DNA of 64,000 bases from Kribbella pratensis (GCF_004365355.1 NZ_SODP01000003.1:62001-126000), one strand, 5' to 3'; counted from the first letter of the stretch, positions 7,898-17,092 are shown. The notes: a model not told the origin generated them from the sequence alone. Numbers and translations are program-made.

Positions 7898-8062
7898 CTG
7901 AATCCTCCTGAAGTTCTTGTTCCTCAAGGTTCGCGCGCCGCAAGCGCCCCGGTCTGGCCATATTCGGTCATGTCCATCGTCTCGTATCTCAAGACAATAT
8001 GTCTCATAAATCAAGATTGTGGATTAGCGTGGACACTGTCGGAGAGGGCAAAGGAGCCTGGC

Positions 8063-8857
8063 ATGAACAACGTGTACACGCACGGACATCACGAGTCGGT
8101 ACTGCGATCGCACAGCTGGCGTACCGCGGAGAATTCGGCCGGCTATCTGCTGGCGCATCTGCGGCCCGGGATGTCGGTGCTCGACGTCGGCGCCGGTCCC
8201 GGCACGATCACCGCCGACCTCGCCCGCCTGGTCGAGCCCGGCCGGACCACCGCACTGGAAGCCAACGACGCCGCGCTCGACATCACCAGGGCGACGTTCG
8301 CGGAGCTGGACCTCGACGTGGAGTTCGTCGTCGGCGATGTGCACGCGCTGGAGCTGCCGGACGATACGTACGACGTCGTGCACGCGCACCAAGTCTTGCA
8401 GCACGTCGCGGATCCGGTACAGGCATTGCGCGAGATGCGCCGGGTCTGCAAGCCCGGCGGGATCGTCGCGGTCCGCGACTCGGATTACCACGGTTTCGTC
8501 TGGTACCCGGAGCTGCCCGAGCTGGACGAATGGATGGCGCTCTACCAGCGGATGGCCCGCGCCAACGGCGGCGAGCCGGATGCCGGTCGACGCCTCCTGT
8601 CCTGGGCCTTGGCAGCCGGATTCGAGAACATCGATGCAACGACGTCGACCTGGGCGTTCACCAAGCCCGATGACCGTGCGTTCTGGGGCGGGATGTGGGC
8701 GGACCGCATCCTCAAGTCCGCACTCGCGGATCAGGCTCGCGAATCCGGCGTACCGGAGCAGCAACTGGAAGCGATCTCGCAGGCCTGGCAGACGTGGACG
8801 GCCACGCCGGACGCGACCATTTCCATCCTGCACGGCGAACTAATCTGCACCGCCTGA
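8063..8857 (+). CDS. SAM-dependent class I methyltransferase
   Basis: A 264-aa protein starting at the ATG preceded by aaggag. Motif I is VLDVGAGPGTITADLA (residues ~39-54), the acidic SAM-ribose residue follows in TALEAND, and motif IV/V is YDVVHAHQVLQHVADPVQALREMRRVCKPGG. This matches the UbiE/COQ5-like Methyltransf_11/25 group acting on small molecules. The C-terminal third with many aromatic residues would form the substrate lid. It stands alone and is divergent from the ABM/PEP-mutase pair. A ~190-bp repeat-rich gap follows it. Confidence 0.9.
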   Translation: MNNVYTHGHHESVLRSHSWRTAENSAGYLLAHLRPGMSVLDVGAGPGTITADLARLVEPGRTTALEANDAALDITRATFAELDLDVEFVVGDVHALELPDDTYDVVHAHQVLQHVADPVQALREMRRVCKPGGIVAVRDSDYHGFVWYPELPELDEWMALYQRMARANGGEPDAGRRLLSWALAAGFENIDATTSTWAFTKPDDRAFWGGMWADRILKSALADQARESGVPEQQLEAISQAWQTWTATPDATISILHGELICTA

Positions 8858-8880
8858 CCCCGCGCCCACAGCTGGGTAAG

Positions 8881-8942
8881 CCAGCCAATTTGCTGGGTGA
8901 ACCAGGCAATTTGGTGGGTAGACCAGGCAAATTGTGGGTTAG
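8881..8942. repeat. Three tandem ~21-bp palindromic repeats
   Basis: Units at 8881-8901, 8902-8922 and 8923-8942 share the frame CCAgnCAAtTTGnTGGGT. Each is an imperfect palindrome centred on AATT, and a partial unit (gctgggtaag) precedes them at ~8871. The array lies just after the methyltransferase stop and before the convergent TrmH gene. It could be an iteron-like protein-binding array or a slipped-strand expansion. No promoter is required here because both genes end at this point. Confidence 0.75.
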
Positions 8943-8998
8943 TGACCGAAACTCAAGGTGTAGAACCCCACATTTCGCTGGCTGACCCATCAAATGCG

Positions 8999-9043
8999 GT
9001 CGTGCGCGTCGTGCGCGTCGTGCGCGTCGTGCGCGTCGTGCGC
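8999..9043. repeat. Five perfect 9-bp tandem repeats
   Basis: GTCGTGCGC is repeated exactly five times, followed by a further partial GTC. It abuts the stop codon of the TrmH gene (9045, minus strand) and may be a variable-number microsatellite. The unit is 9 bp, so changes in copy number would keep frame if ever translated, but neither neighbour reads through it. Confidence 0.9.
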
Positions 9044-9044
9044 G

Positions 9045-9854
9045 TCAGGGGGTCGTGCGGGTGCGCTGACGCGAGATCTCGTACAGGACGGCCGTTGCGG
9101 CGTTGGCCGCGTTGAGCGAGCTGGCTGAGCCGGTGATGGGGATGCGGACCAGGTGGTCGGCCGCCTCTTTCCAAGCCGTGCTCAGGCCGGCGGTCTCGTT
9201 GCCGATCAGGAGCAGGACCGGCTGCGTGAAGTCGAAGTCGTAGACGTCGGTCGATCCGTGCTCATCGGTGCCGACGACAACGATCGGGATCGAGGAACGG
9301 CGGACCCAGTCGAGGACCTCGCGATGGGACGGCGCGCGGACGGCGGGAACCGCGAACAGCGATCCCGTCGTCGCGCGCACCGCCTTCGGGTCGTACACGT
9401 CGGCCGCATGTCCGGTGACGATCAGGCCGTCCGCGCCGAACGCATCCGCGGACCGGATGATCGACCCGATGTTCCCCGGCCCGGTCGGCCGGTCGAACAC
9501 GACTCCGAGGAAGTCCGGCCGGACCGGGATCCGGTCGAGATCGTCGTCCGGCAGCTCGAGGACGGCGATCAGCTCCGCCGCCTCGTCCTTCTCGCCGAGC
9601 TCAGCCAGCAACTCCGGCGCCATCGCGACCCGCTCGACGTCCGGGAGCCGCCGCAACAGCTCGGACGCCCACTTCGACAGCGGCCGGGAGGCGTCCGTGA
9701 TCACCGTCCGCACCGGCCAACCGTTGTCTACGGCAACAGAAATTGGCCGCACACCCTGGACCAGGAACTCGCCGGCGCGCTGCCGCTTGGTCCGATTGGT
9801 CAGCGACGCCTGCCACACCTGGAACCTGGCGTTCCGCGACGAGATCCGTTGCAC
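9045..9854 (-). CDS. TrmH/SpoU-family RNA 2'-O-methyltransferase
   Basis: A 269-aa SPOUT enzyme that transfers methyl from SAM to a ribose 2'-OH of rRNA or tRNA. The N-terminal ~100 residues form an L30e-like substrate-binding domain (RAGEFLVQGVRPISVAVDNGW). The C-terminal knotted domain shows motif 1 RPTGPGNIGSIIRSADAFGADG, motif 2 LLLIGNETAGLS and motif 3 RIPITGSASSLNAANAATAVLYE. The exact target cannot be read from the sequence. It is divergent from nothing nearby, and the anchored unknown upstream on the same strand leaves only 9 bp, so the two are probably co-transcribed. Confidence 0.92.
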   Translation of the reverse strand: MQRISSRNARFQVWQASLTNRTKRQRAGEFLVQGVRPISVAVDNGWPVRTVITDASRPLSKWASELLRRLPDVERVAMAPELLAELGEKDEAAELIAVLELPDDDLDRIPVRPDFLGVVFDRPTGPGNIGSIIRSADAFGADGLIVTGHAADVYDPKAVRATTGSLFAVPAVRAPSHREVLDWVRRSSIPIVVVGTDEHGSTDVYDFDFTQPVLLLIGNETAGLSTAWKEAADHLVRIPITGSASSLNAANAATAVLYEISRQRTRTTP

Positions 9855-9863
9855 AGAACCACC

Positions 9864-11042
9864 TTAGTGTGCACGCATGCGTCTTCGGCCCCGGTGCCTG
9901 AGCCGGAGTACGCCCCACAGAACCAATGCAGGCAACCACAGCACCAGCAGCCAGGGAAGTCGCCACCATCCGGAGCCGCCGTCGAGCTTCGGCTGCTGGG
10001 GCGTGACCAACGGTCGCGCGGAGGTCGACCAGGCCAGGAACGCGTCCCCGATCGGCACCGCGCCGAACAGGTACCGCTTGGTTTTCAATCCGGAGAGCGG
10101 AAGCCCGAGCAGCTCACCCTCCCGTCCGAGCCGATCGCCGAGCGGATCGTTGTGCACCCGCGCCGCACCCATCGCAACGACAGTCGCGGACAGACTCATC
10201 CCGAGCACCAACGGCCCGGAATCAACGTCGCCCTTGCCGCCGGTGCCCTTCGGATACTCGCGGACGCCGGCCCCGGTGACGAACTTGTCCTTGAAGATCT
10301 CGTACTGAGTTCGCGCGAACGTCGGGTCGATGTCGACCAGGAAGCGCTGGATCATCGCCTGCGACGAGCCCCGCGCACCGGACACCTGCGGCGCCACCTG
10401 ATGCGGGAGCAGCCCGGTCGCCGGATCCAGCTTTGTCTTCGCCGTCGTCACCCAGTTCCGCGCGATCTGCCCGAACCGCGGCGCGACCAATGCGTCGTAC
10501 TGGCGCAGTGAAGCGATCGCGACGACCGAGTCGACCGGCCAGGCCTGACCGGGGTACGCCGCGAGGAACGGCGTCGTCGCGGTCCGGAACGCGGTGGCGA
10601 GCTCGACCGACTCGCTGGTGAACGTGTCGAGGTCGGCCGCGTCGGAGTGGCCGAGTGCGATCAGCCCGCCCCGCAACCAGTTCGTCCACCCCGCATAGAA
10701 GACGCCGTACTGCGGTTGCAGCGACTCGTCGAACGGCGCCGTACCGTCTCCTGCGGCAAGCCGATCGAGGGACCAGCGGACCTCGGCGGTCGCGTCGGCC
10801 GACTGCGCGGGGTCGTCGAGACCGAGTTGGACCCAGCTGAGTCCGTACATTACGTTCAGGAAGAAGTACCCCTCCGGAAACTGTTTCTGCGCAGCTCGAT
10901 CCGCTCCGTCCTCGATCTCGGCCCGCAGGAATGCGAGCTGCTTGGTCACGCCACCGGTGGGATCGAGAACCAGACGTGCGGTGCCCACCCCCGCCACGAG
11001 TGTGGCGATCACCGCTACGCCGACGACGAGCTTGCGCAGCAC
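9864..11042 (-). CDS. Membrane-anchored protein of unknown function
   Basis: A 392-aa protein with an N-terminal hydrophobic helix (VVGVAVIATLVAGVGTA, ~5-22), a ~335-residue extracytoplasmic region, and a C-terminal membrane helix (~364-382, WLLVLWLPALVLWGVL) followed by a basic tail. The middle is helical, with aromatic patches such as FPEGYFFLNVMYGLSWVQLG and LAAYPGQAWPVDS, reminiscent of (alpha/alpha) toroids such as glycosidases or linalool dehydratase-like proteins, but no catalytic motif is clear. Cell-surface location is inferred from the two helices. The ATG at 11042 follows a short AT-rich gap. Confidence 0.65.
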   Translation of the reverse strand: MLRKLVVGVAVIATLVAGVGTARLVLDPTGGVTKQLAFLRAEIEDGADRAAQKQFPEGYFFLNVMYGLSWVQLGLDDPAQSADATAEVRWSLDRLAAGDGTAPFDESLQPQYGVFYAGWTNWLRGGLIALGHSDAADLDTFTSESVELATAFRTATTPFLAAYPGQAWPVDSVVAIASLRQYDALVAPRFGQIARNWVTTAKTKLDPATGLLPHQVAPQVSGARGSSQAMIQRFLVDIDPTFARTQYEIFKDKFVTGAGVREYPKGTGGKGDVDSGPLVLGMSLSATVVAMGAARVHNDPLGDRLGREGELLGLPLSGLKTKRYLFGAVPIGDAFLAWSTSARPLVTPQQPKLDGGSGWWRLPWLLVLWLPALVLWGVLRLRHRGRRRMRAH

Positions 11043-11120
11043 CCGAACAAATCTAGAGCCCGTTCAGTGACCACTGGGAGTCGTCAAGGTGACGTTCAGG
11101 TGCTCAGGTTGGTGCCCCGG

Positions 11121-12119
11121 TCAGGTGCCCAGTGTCGATTCCCGGGTGATCAGACGGGTGGGCAGCTCCAGCGGGCCGTGATGGGCCGAGCCCGCGATCG
11201 CGTCGAGGAGCAGATTCGCCGTCCGGCGGCCGAGCTCCTCGAGCTCCATGTCGACGGTGGTGAGCGGCGGCCGGCTCGCGAGTGCCATCACCGACCAGTT
11301 GTCGTAACCGGTGACCGCGATGTCGTCCGGGACCGAGCGGCCCAGCTCACGCAGCCGGTCGCAGACCCCGCGGGCGATCTGGTCACTGCCGCAGGCGATC
11401 GCGTCGACGGCGGGTTGGGCCCGGAGCAGTACATCAACCGCGTGCCGGCCCCAGCGTTCGCTCCACTCGCCGTGCAGCGGCTCACCGACGAACGTGTCAC
11501 CGGCCGCCTCGACGGTGGCGGCGGCGCGGACCTGCGCGCTGTGGTGGGAGTCCGGGCCAGTGACGTGGGCGATCCTCGAGCGACCGAGCGACTGCAGGTG
11601 CCGCACGGCCGAGGCCGCGCCGCCGTGGTCGTCGACGATCACCGACGTGTCGTCGGGATCGGTCGACGGGCTGAAGGCGTAGACGACCGGGATCGGTACG
11701 TCGATCGGCGCCCGCGGCTCGGTCCGCCGGCCGGTGACGATGATGCCGTCGACCCGGCGGGAGACCAGCGACTTCAGGTAGTGCTGCTCGCGGAGCGGGT
11801 CGTCGCGGGTGTCGCAGAGCACGAGCGCCATCTCGCCGGCACTCAGCGCGTCCTCGGCGCCGAGCATGATCGGGATGCTGAACCGGCCGGAGCTGTCGGT
11901 CGTGATCAGCCCGACCGTGAAGCTCCGCCCGGACGACAACGCCCGGCCGCGGCTGTCCGGCGTGAACCCGAGCTGCTCGGCGGCCCGGCGCACCCGCGCG
12001 CGGGTCTCCTCGCGGAGCTGGCCGGTGTCGTTGAGCGCCTTCGACGCCGTGCTCGTGGAAACACCTGCCAACGCGGCCACGTCGGTGATCCGCGGCTGCG
12101 AGCGCAGCGGTGACGCCAT
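11121..12119 (-). CDS. LacI-family transcriptional repressor
   Basis: A 332-aa regulator. Residues ~10-60 are the LacI HTH and hinge: RITDVAALAGVSTSTASKALND, then RRAAEQLGFTPDSRGRALSSGRS. The rest is a periplasmic-binding-protein-like sugar sensor (FTVGLITTDSSGRFSIPIMLGAEDAL ... YDNWSVMALASRPPLTTVDME). It is divergent from the GH127/ABC operon, and a LacI-type palindrome lies just upstream of that operon. It therefore most likely represses arabino-oligosaccharide uptake and cleavage until the sugar is present. The operator and context support this; the ligand is inferred. Confidence 0.93.
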   Translation of the reverse strand: MASPLRSQPRITDVAALAGVSTSTASKALNDTGQLREETRARVRRAAEQLGFTPDSRGRALSSGRSFTVGLITTDSSGRFSIPIMLGAEDALSAGEMALVLCDTRDDPLREQHYLKSLVSRRVDGIIVTGRRTEPRAPIDVPIPVVYAFSPSTDPDDTSVIVDDHGGAASAVRHLQSLGRSRIAHVTGPDSHHSAQVRAAATVEAAGDTFVGEPLHGEWSERWGRHAVDVLLRAQPAVDAIACGSDQIARGVCDRLRELGRSVPDDIAVTGYDNWSVMALASRPPLTTVDMELEELGRRTANLLLDAIAGSAHHGPLELPTRLITRESTLGT

Positions 12120-12197
12120 CCGGCAACTCCTTTCCGAGGTTTCCGGAAGTCTAGCCCCAAGGGTTGACCGCCGCCACCAACCGCTCTACCTTCGTCC

Positions 12198-12222
12198 AGG
12201 AAAACGTGTTCTGGATTTTCCT
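12198..12222. promoter_or_regulatory. Putative LacI-type operator
   Basis: GAAAACGTGTTC (12200-12211) is a near-palindrome around a central ACGT, the usual LacI-family half-site arrangement. It is nested in a wider inverted repeat AGGAAAA...TTTTCCT (12198-12222). It sits 20-44 bp before the GH127 start, where it would block transcription. Confidence 0.6.
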
Positions 12223-12241
12223 AACTCAGGAGCCACGAGAT

Positions 12242-14068
12242 ATGAGCGCAGCCACCCGCAGCCCGGCCGCCACGACCAAGGGGCGCCGGCGCCCCCTCGG
12301 ACTCGGCCAGGCCACGATCACCGGCGGCTTCTGGGCGCCGCGGCAGACCCGCAACGGTCTCGACGCGATCCCCAGCGGCCAGGACCAGCTCGAGAAGGCC
12401 GGCAACCTGCAGAACCTCCGCCTGGCGGCGGGTATCGGCGAGGGCGAGGCGATCGGTCCCGTCTTCGCCGACTCCGACGTCTACAAATGGCTCGAGGCCG
12501 CGGCCTGGGAGTACGGACGCACTCCCGACGAGGACCTGCTCAAGCGCATCCGCGATCTGACCGCCGTGGTCGCGGCCGCGCAACGCGAGGACGGGTACCT
12601 CGACTCGGTCGTCCAGCTCAGGTACGGCGATGAAGGGCGCTATCAGCAGCTCGTCTGGAGCCACGAGCACTACTGCGCCGGCCACCTGATCCAGGCCGCG
12701 GTCGCCCAGGTCCGTTGCACCGGCGACACCGCCCTGCTCGAGGTCGCGACCAAGCTCGCGGATCATCTGGTCGCGACGTTCGGCGACGGCAAGACCGTTG
12801 ACGTCGACGGCCACCCGGTGATCGAGATGGCCCTGGTCGAGCTTTATCGAGAAACCGGTACTGCGGCGTACCTCGACCTGGCCAAGTGGTTCGTGGAGGC
12901 GCGCGGTCACGGCATCATCGAGAACCACGGCCATTCGCCGACGTACTTCTCCGACCGTGTTCCGGTCCGCGAGGCGACGACGGTCGAGGGGCACTCGGTC
13001 CGCGCGGTCTACCTGGCAGCCGGCGCGACCGATGTCGCGCTGGAGACCGACGACGCGGAGCTGCTCGACGCACTGAAGCGGCAGTTCGACCACATGTGGG
13101 CGACGAAGACCTACGTCACCGGCGGTCTCGGTGCACGCTGGGAGGGCGAGGCCTTCGGCGACGAATACGAGCTGCCGGCGGACCGCGCGTACGCCGAGAC
13201 CTGCGCGGCGATCGGCGGGATCCAGTGGGCGTGGCGGATGCTGCTCGCGACCGGCGAGGCGTCGTACGCCGATGCGATCGAGCGGATGCTCTACAACGGC
13301 TTCCTCGCTGGTGTGTCGTTGGCCGGTACGGAGTACTTCTATGTGAACCCGCTGCAGGTGCGCGGGGCGGCGCACCCGGACAACGGGCGCAGTCCGGCGC
13401 TCGGTCGACGCGGCTGGTTCGACTGCGCCTGCTGCCCGCCGAACATCATGCGCACCCTGGCGAGCCTCGACGGTTACCTGGCCACTGCCACCGACGACGC
13501 CATCCAGATCCACCAGTACGCCACCGGTGTGATCGGCGACCTACAGGTGGAGACCGCGTATCCCTGGGACGGCACAGTCCGCATCACGGCTCCCGAACCG
13601 ACTGTTGTCGAGCTCCGCATTCCTGGGTGGGCGGAGGGCGCGACTGTGAACGGTGACCCGGTCGCCGCCGGTGGGTATGCCCGGGTAGAAGCAGCCGAGA
13701 TCGAGCTGTACCTGCCGCTCACACCCCGCGTAGTGGGCGCCGATCCGCGCGTCGACGCAGTGCGTGGGTGCGTAGCGCTCGAGCGCGGGCCGTTGGTGTA
13801 CGCCGTTGAACAGGCCGACAACGAGGCAGACGTCGACGACCTACACCTGTTGCCTGAGGCACCTACCGTCGAGGAGTCGGAGCTACTGGACGGAGTCACC
13901 GTTCTCAAGGGCCGTGGGCGCCGAGGTGAGGGGCATCGGCCGGGATGGCCGTTCGTGGTCGATGCTCAGGATTCCCTGGGCGACGAGGTCGAGGTGACCG
14001 CGGTGCCGTACTACGCATGGGCCAACCGAGAGATCGGTGCCATGCGGGTCTGGCTTCCCAGGGGCTGA
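12242..14068 (+). CDS. Glycoside hydrolase family 127 (beta-L-arabinofuranosidase-like)
   Basis: A 608-aa protein. GH127 enzymes are (alpha/alpha)6-barrel glycosidases using a zinc-bound cysteine nucleophile. The zinc/nucleophile set of the Bifidobacterium enzyme (Glu338, Cys340, Cys417, Cys418) is matched here by Glu319, Cys321, Cys397 and Cys398 with almost identical spacing (AETCA and CACCPPN). There is no signal peptide, so it acts in the cytoplasm on imported oligosaccharides. The start at 12242 follows caggagccacgagat. It is first in an operon with a sugar-binding lipoprotein and two permeases, probably under the divergent LacI. Confidence 0.93.
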   Translation: MSAATRSPAATTKGRRRPLGLGQATITGGFWAPRQTRNGLDAIPSGQDQLEKAGNLQNLRLAAGIGEGEAIGPVFADSDVYKWLEAAAWEYGRTPDEDLLKRIRDLTAVVAAAQREDGYLDSVVQLRYGDEGRYQQLVWSHEHYCAGHLIQAAVAQVRCTGDTALLEVATKLADHLVATFGDGKTVDVDGHPVIEMALVELYRETGTAAYLDLAKWFVEARGHGIIENHGHSPTYFSDRVPVREATTVEGHSVRAVYLAAGATDVALETDDAELLDALKRQFDHMWATKTYVTGGLGARWEGEAFGDEYELPADRAYAETCAAIGGIQWAWRMLLATGEASYADAIERMLYNGFLAGVSLAGTEYFYVNPLQVRGAAHPDNGRSPALGRRGWFDCACCPPNIMRTLASLDGYLATATDDAIQIHQYATGVIGDLQVETAYPWDGTVRITAPEPTVVELRIPGWAEGATVNGDPVAAGGYARVEAAEIELYLPLTPRVVGADPRVDAVRGCVALERGPLVYAVEQADNEADVDDLHLLPEAPTVEESELLDGVTVLKGRGRRGEGHRPGWPFVVDAQDSLGDEVEVTAVPYYAWANREIGAMRVWLPRG

Positions 14069-14070
14069 TC

Positions 14071-15381
14071 GTGGTCACTCGTCGGCAGTTCCTCGGCCTT
14101 GCGGCCGGAGCGACCACGGCCGGTCTGATTCCGGGCTGTAGCTCGGTCCTGCCCGAACCCGACGTCCAGGCGGCGGGTTTCGGGCAGGAGGCCACCGGCA
14201 CCGTGCAGGTGTGGTGCCGGGCGGCAACACAGACCGGTCTGACCGACCTGGTGAAGAAGTTCAACGCGTCCCAGGACCGGCTCACCGTCGAGCTGACGCC
14301 GGTCCTGGACGCGCAGTACGTGACCAAGCTGGCGACCGCGATCCGGGGCCGGAGCGTGCCGGACCTGGTCGATATCGACGACATCAACTCGATGCTGTTC
14401 ATCTATCGCGACGCCTTCACCGATCTGACCGAACCGCTGGCCGCACTGGACTTCCGGGACAAGCTCAGCCCGGGCCACCTGCGGCTGGCGACGAAGAACG
14501 AGCGCGTGTACGGCGTTCCGTACCTCGCGGACAACTCGATGTTCTGGTTCAACACCGAGCTGTGCGCCCGCGCCGAGGTCGATCCGGACGAGGCGGTGAA
14601 GTCGTTCGACAACCTGCTCGAGGCGGCCAAGAAGCTCCGCAAGCTCGGGGACGACATCTACGCGTGGAGCTTCCCGGCGAACAGCCCGGGCGCACTCGGG
14701 TTCGTCGTACAGCCGATGGTGTGGGCCGCGGACACCGACCTGATCCAGGGCACGATCGGCAGCCAGTCCGGGCACATCGTCGGGAACGATGTCGTCCAGC
14801 GGATGCTCGAGCTGCACCGGCAGTTGTGGGTCGACGGATTGGTGCCGAGGGCAAACTTCTCCGACGACGCGTCCCGCTGGGGCAGCGACTTCCGGGCCGG
14901 CAAGATCGGCATCTTCCCGTCGAACTACAGCGTGGTCGTGTCGGCGTCCGACGATGCCTTCCACCAGAAGGTCGCACCGCGACTGTTGTCCGGGCCGGAC
15001 GGTGGTTCGGCCTTCTTCGACGGCGGCGACAACATGTGTATCCCGCGTGGCGCGCGCAATGCGTCGGGCGCGTGGGAGTTCGTGCGGTTCGCGCTGGATC
15101 TGCCACAACAGATCGATCTGCCGGCCGGTGGCTATACGCCGGTGCGGTCCGACGCTCGGACACCGGAGTTCGCGAAGAAGTATCCGCTGGCGACCCTGCC
15201 ATTGGAGCGCATCCAGGAGGGATACGCGCCGACGACGCTGTCCTACAACCTCCTCTACAACCAGCCGGACGGGCCGTGGCTGCAGATGTTCCGCCGCGCC
15301 GTGTTCGACGGCGAGCTGGAGGCCGCCATGAAGGAAGCCCAGCAGAACTACGACCGCATCCTTAGACAGGGGCAGGCATGA
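14071..15381 (+). CDS. Sugar ABC transporter substrate-binding lipoprotein
   Basis: The GTG start at 14071, 2 bp after the GH127 stop, gives 436 aa with a twin-arginine-like signal (TRRQFLG) and a lipobox ending IPGC at Cys23, so this is a Tat- or Sec-exported lipoprotein. The body is a family-1 extracellular solute-binding protein: QVWCRAATQTGLTDLVKKFN, VTKLATAIRGRSVPDLVDIDD, GVPYLADNSMFWFN, and a C-terminal FRRAVFDGELEAAMKEAQ. It captures a sugar, probably an arabino-oligosaccharide in view of GH127, and hands it to the permeases downstream. It overlaps the first permease by 4 bases. Confidence 0.93.
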   Translation: MVTRRQFLGLAAGATTAGLIPGCSSVLPEPDVQAAGFGQEATGTVQVWCRAATQTGLTDLVKKFNASQDRLTVELTPVLDAQYVTKLATAIRGRSVPDLVDIDDINSMLFIYRDAFTDLTEPLAALDFRDKLSPGHLRLATKNERVYGVPYLADNSMFWFNTELCARAEVDPDEAVKSFDNLLEAAKKLRKLGDDIYAWSFPANSPGALGFVVQPMVWAADTDLIQGTIGSQSGHIVGNDVVQRMLELHRQLWVDGLVPRANFSDDASRWGSDFRAGKIGIFPSNYSVVVSASDDAFHQKVAPRLLSGPDGGSAFFDGGDNMCIPRGARNASGAWEFVRFALDLPQQIDLPAGGYTPVRSDARTPEFAKKYPLATLPLERIQEGYAPTTLSYNLLYNQPDGPWLQMFRRAVFDGELEAAMKEAQQNYDRILRQGQA

Positions 15382-16262
15382 GTACACCACGCGCCTCCTT
15401 GACGCACCCGGGGCGAACCGGGTTGCTACTGGTCACGCCCGCGGTGCTCTTCGTCGGCGTCTTCGTGCTGGTGCCGCTGGCGTTCGCGTTGGTGATCTCG
15501 CTGACCAACTGGCCACTGATCGGCTCGGTGAAGTTCACCGGACTGAAGAACTACACCGCGATCGTCTCCGATGCCGCCTTCGCCAAGTCCGTCCTCTACA
15601 CGTTGCTCTACACGGTGATCGTGACCGGGCCGATCCTGGTGCTCGGCTACGCACTCGCAATCCTGGTACGCCGCAAGCGCCGGGGCTCCACGCTGTTGCG
15701 AACGGTCTTCTTCCTCCCGTTCGTCGTCGGACTGTCGACGCTCAGCTTCGTCACGGTGCTCGAGGCGCAGCCGGAGAGCGGCGTGATCAACATCGTGCTG
15801 AAGAAGCTCGGGATCACCGACGGTACGACGGCCTGGCTGGTGGACGGGCCGCTCGCTACTGGACTGATCTGCGTGCTGGTCATCTGGGCGGTCAGCGGGC
15901 TTACGATGATGCTGCTGATGGCCGGCATGCAGGCCATCCCGCGGGAGTACTACGAGTCGGCCGAGCTGGACGGCGCCGGCTGGTGGAAGACCGAGCGGGA
16001 GATCACGATCCCGATCCTGCGACGCACGATCGCGATGGCCGTGATCATCTCGGTGATCGGCTCGCTGCTCGCGTTCTCGCAGTTCTATATCCTGACCCGC
16101 GGCGGGCCGGGTACCGACACCACGACGGTGGTCCAGTACATCTACAACCGGGCTTTCGTCCAGCTGCAGCTCGGTGCCGCGACCGCGCTGTCGATCGTGC
16201 TCGTCATCGTGGTCGGCCTCGTCACCGCGGCCCAGTTCCGGCTGCTTCGGGAGAAGGACTGA
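15378..16262 (+). CDS. Sugar ABC transporter permease (MalF type)
   Basis: A 294-aa inner-membrane protein with six predicted helices, starting LLLVTPAVLFVGVFVLVPLAFALVISLTN. The cytoplasmic EAA loop that docks on the ATPase is seen as EYYESAELDGAGWWKTEREITIPILRRT. It pairs with the next gene as the two-subunit membrane channel. Its start overlaps the binding-protein stop (ATGA). No ATPase is encoded in the operon, so a shared MsiK-like ATPase elsewhere is expected, as is usual in actinobacteria. Confidence 0.94.
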   Translation: MSTPRASLTHPGRTGLLLVTPAVLFVGVFVLVPLAFALVISLTNWPLIGSVKFTGLKNYTAIVSDAAFAKSVLYTLLYTVIVTGPILVLGYALAILVRRKRRGSTLLRTVFFLPFVVGLSTLSFVTVLEAQPESGVINIVLKKLGITDGTTAWLVDGPLATGLICVLVIWAVSGLTMMLLMAGMQAIPREYYESAELDGAGWWKTEREITIPILRRTIAMAVIISVIGSLLAFSQFYILTRGGPGTDTTTVVQYIYNRAFVQLQLGAATALSIVLVIVVGLVTAAQFRLLREKD

Positions 16263-17092
16263 TGAGACTCAAGAACACCTTCTACGTGATCGGCGGCGGC
16301 GGCGCCTTACTCGTCTTCGCCGTACCGTTGCTGTGGGCACTCTTCCGGTCGGTGCAGCCGAACGACGTGATCGTCTCAGGCCCGAACGCATCGACGTTCT
16401 TCCATCTGACCTGGGACAACTTCCGGACACTGATCGAGGGGCCGGGCAACCTGATCCGGGCCGTCGGCAACAGTTTGATCGTTGCCCTGAGCACTGCCAT
16501 CCTGACGGCGGTGCTGGCGACGTTCGCCGGGTACGGGTTCGCGCGGTTCCGGTTCTGGAGCGCGCCGGTGCTGTTCGCGCTCGTGGTGGTGTCGATGATG
16601 ATCCCGTTCCAGGCGATCCTGACGCCGCTGTACCTCGAGATGAACACGCTCCGGCTGACGGACAGCCTGCTCGGGCTGGTGCTGTTCTACACCACGGTCA
16701 ACCTGCCGTTCGGCGTCTTCGTGATGCGGAACTCGTTCGCCTCGGTCCCGGTCGAGCTCGAGGACTCCGCCCACGTCGACGGCTGCGGCACGCTGCGGAT
16801 GCTCGGCTCGGTGCTGCGCCCGTTGATCATGCCCGGCGCGGCGACCGTCGCGCTCTACGCGTTCCTGGCTGCGTGGACCGAGTTCCTCGGGGCCTTGACG
16901 TTCCTGACGAAGGACGAGCTCTACACGCTGCCGGTCGCATTGGTGAACGTCCAGGCCGGCGCGTACGGCGAGATCAACTTCGGCTCACTTGTCGCGGGCG
17001 CGGTCATCGCGATGATCCCCTGCGTGATCCTCTACATCGGCCTGCAGCGCTTCTACGTCACCGGCCTCGCCTCGGGAGCCGTCAAGGGCTGA
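16262..17092 (+). CDS. Sugar ABC transporter permease (MalG type)
   Basis: A 276-aa membrane protein with six predicted helices and the EAA motif VELEDSAHVDGCGTLRMLGSVLRPLIMPG. The start ATG shares its first base with the TGA of the preceding permease. It completes the importer made of the lipoprotein at 14071 and the permease at 15378. The stop codon lies at the edge of a long inverted repeat that also contains the stop of the convergent TerC gene. Confidence 0.94.
   Translation: MRLKNTFYVIGGGGALLVFAVPLLWALFRSVQPNDVIVSGPNASTFFHLTWDNFRTLIEGPGNLIRAVGNSLIVALSTAILTAVLATFAGYGFARFRFWSAPVLFALVVVSMMIPFQAILTPLYLEMNTLRLTDSLLGLVLFYTTVNLPFGVFVMRNSFASVPVELEDSAHVDGCGTLRMLGSVLRPLIMPGAATVALYAFLAAWTEFLGALTFLTKDELYTLPVALVNVQAGAYGEINFGSLVAGAVIAMIPCVILYIGLQRFYVTGLASGAVKG

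Noticed and set aside
8999..9043. Short CRISPR-like repeat array
   Set aside because: Units are 9 bp, contiguous and without spacers, and no cas genes are in the window; it is a microsatellite.
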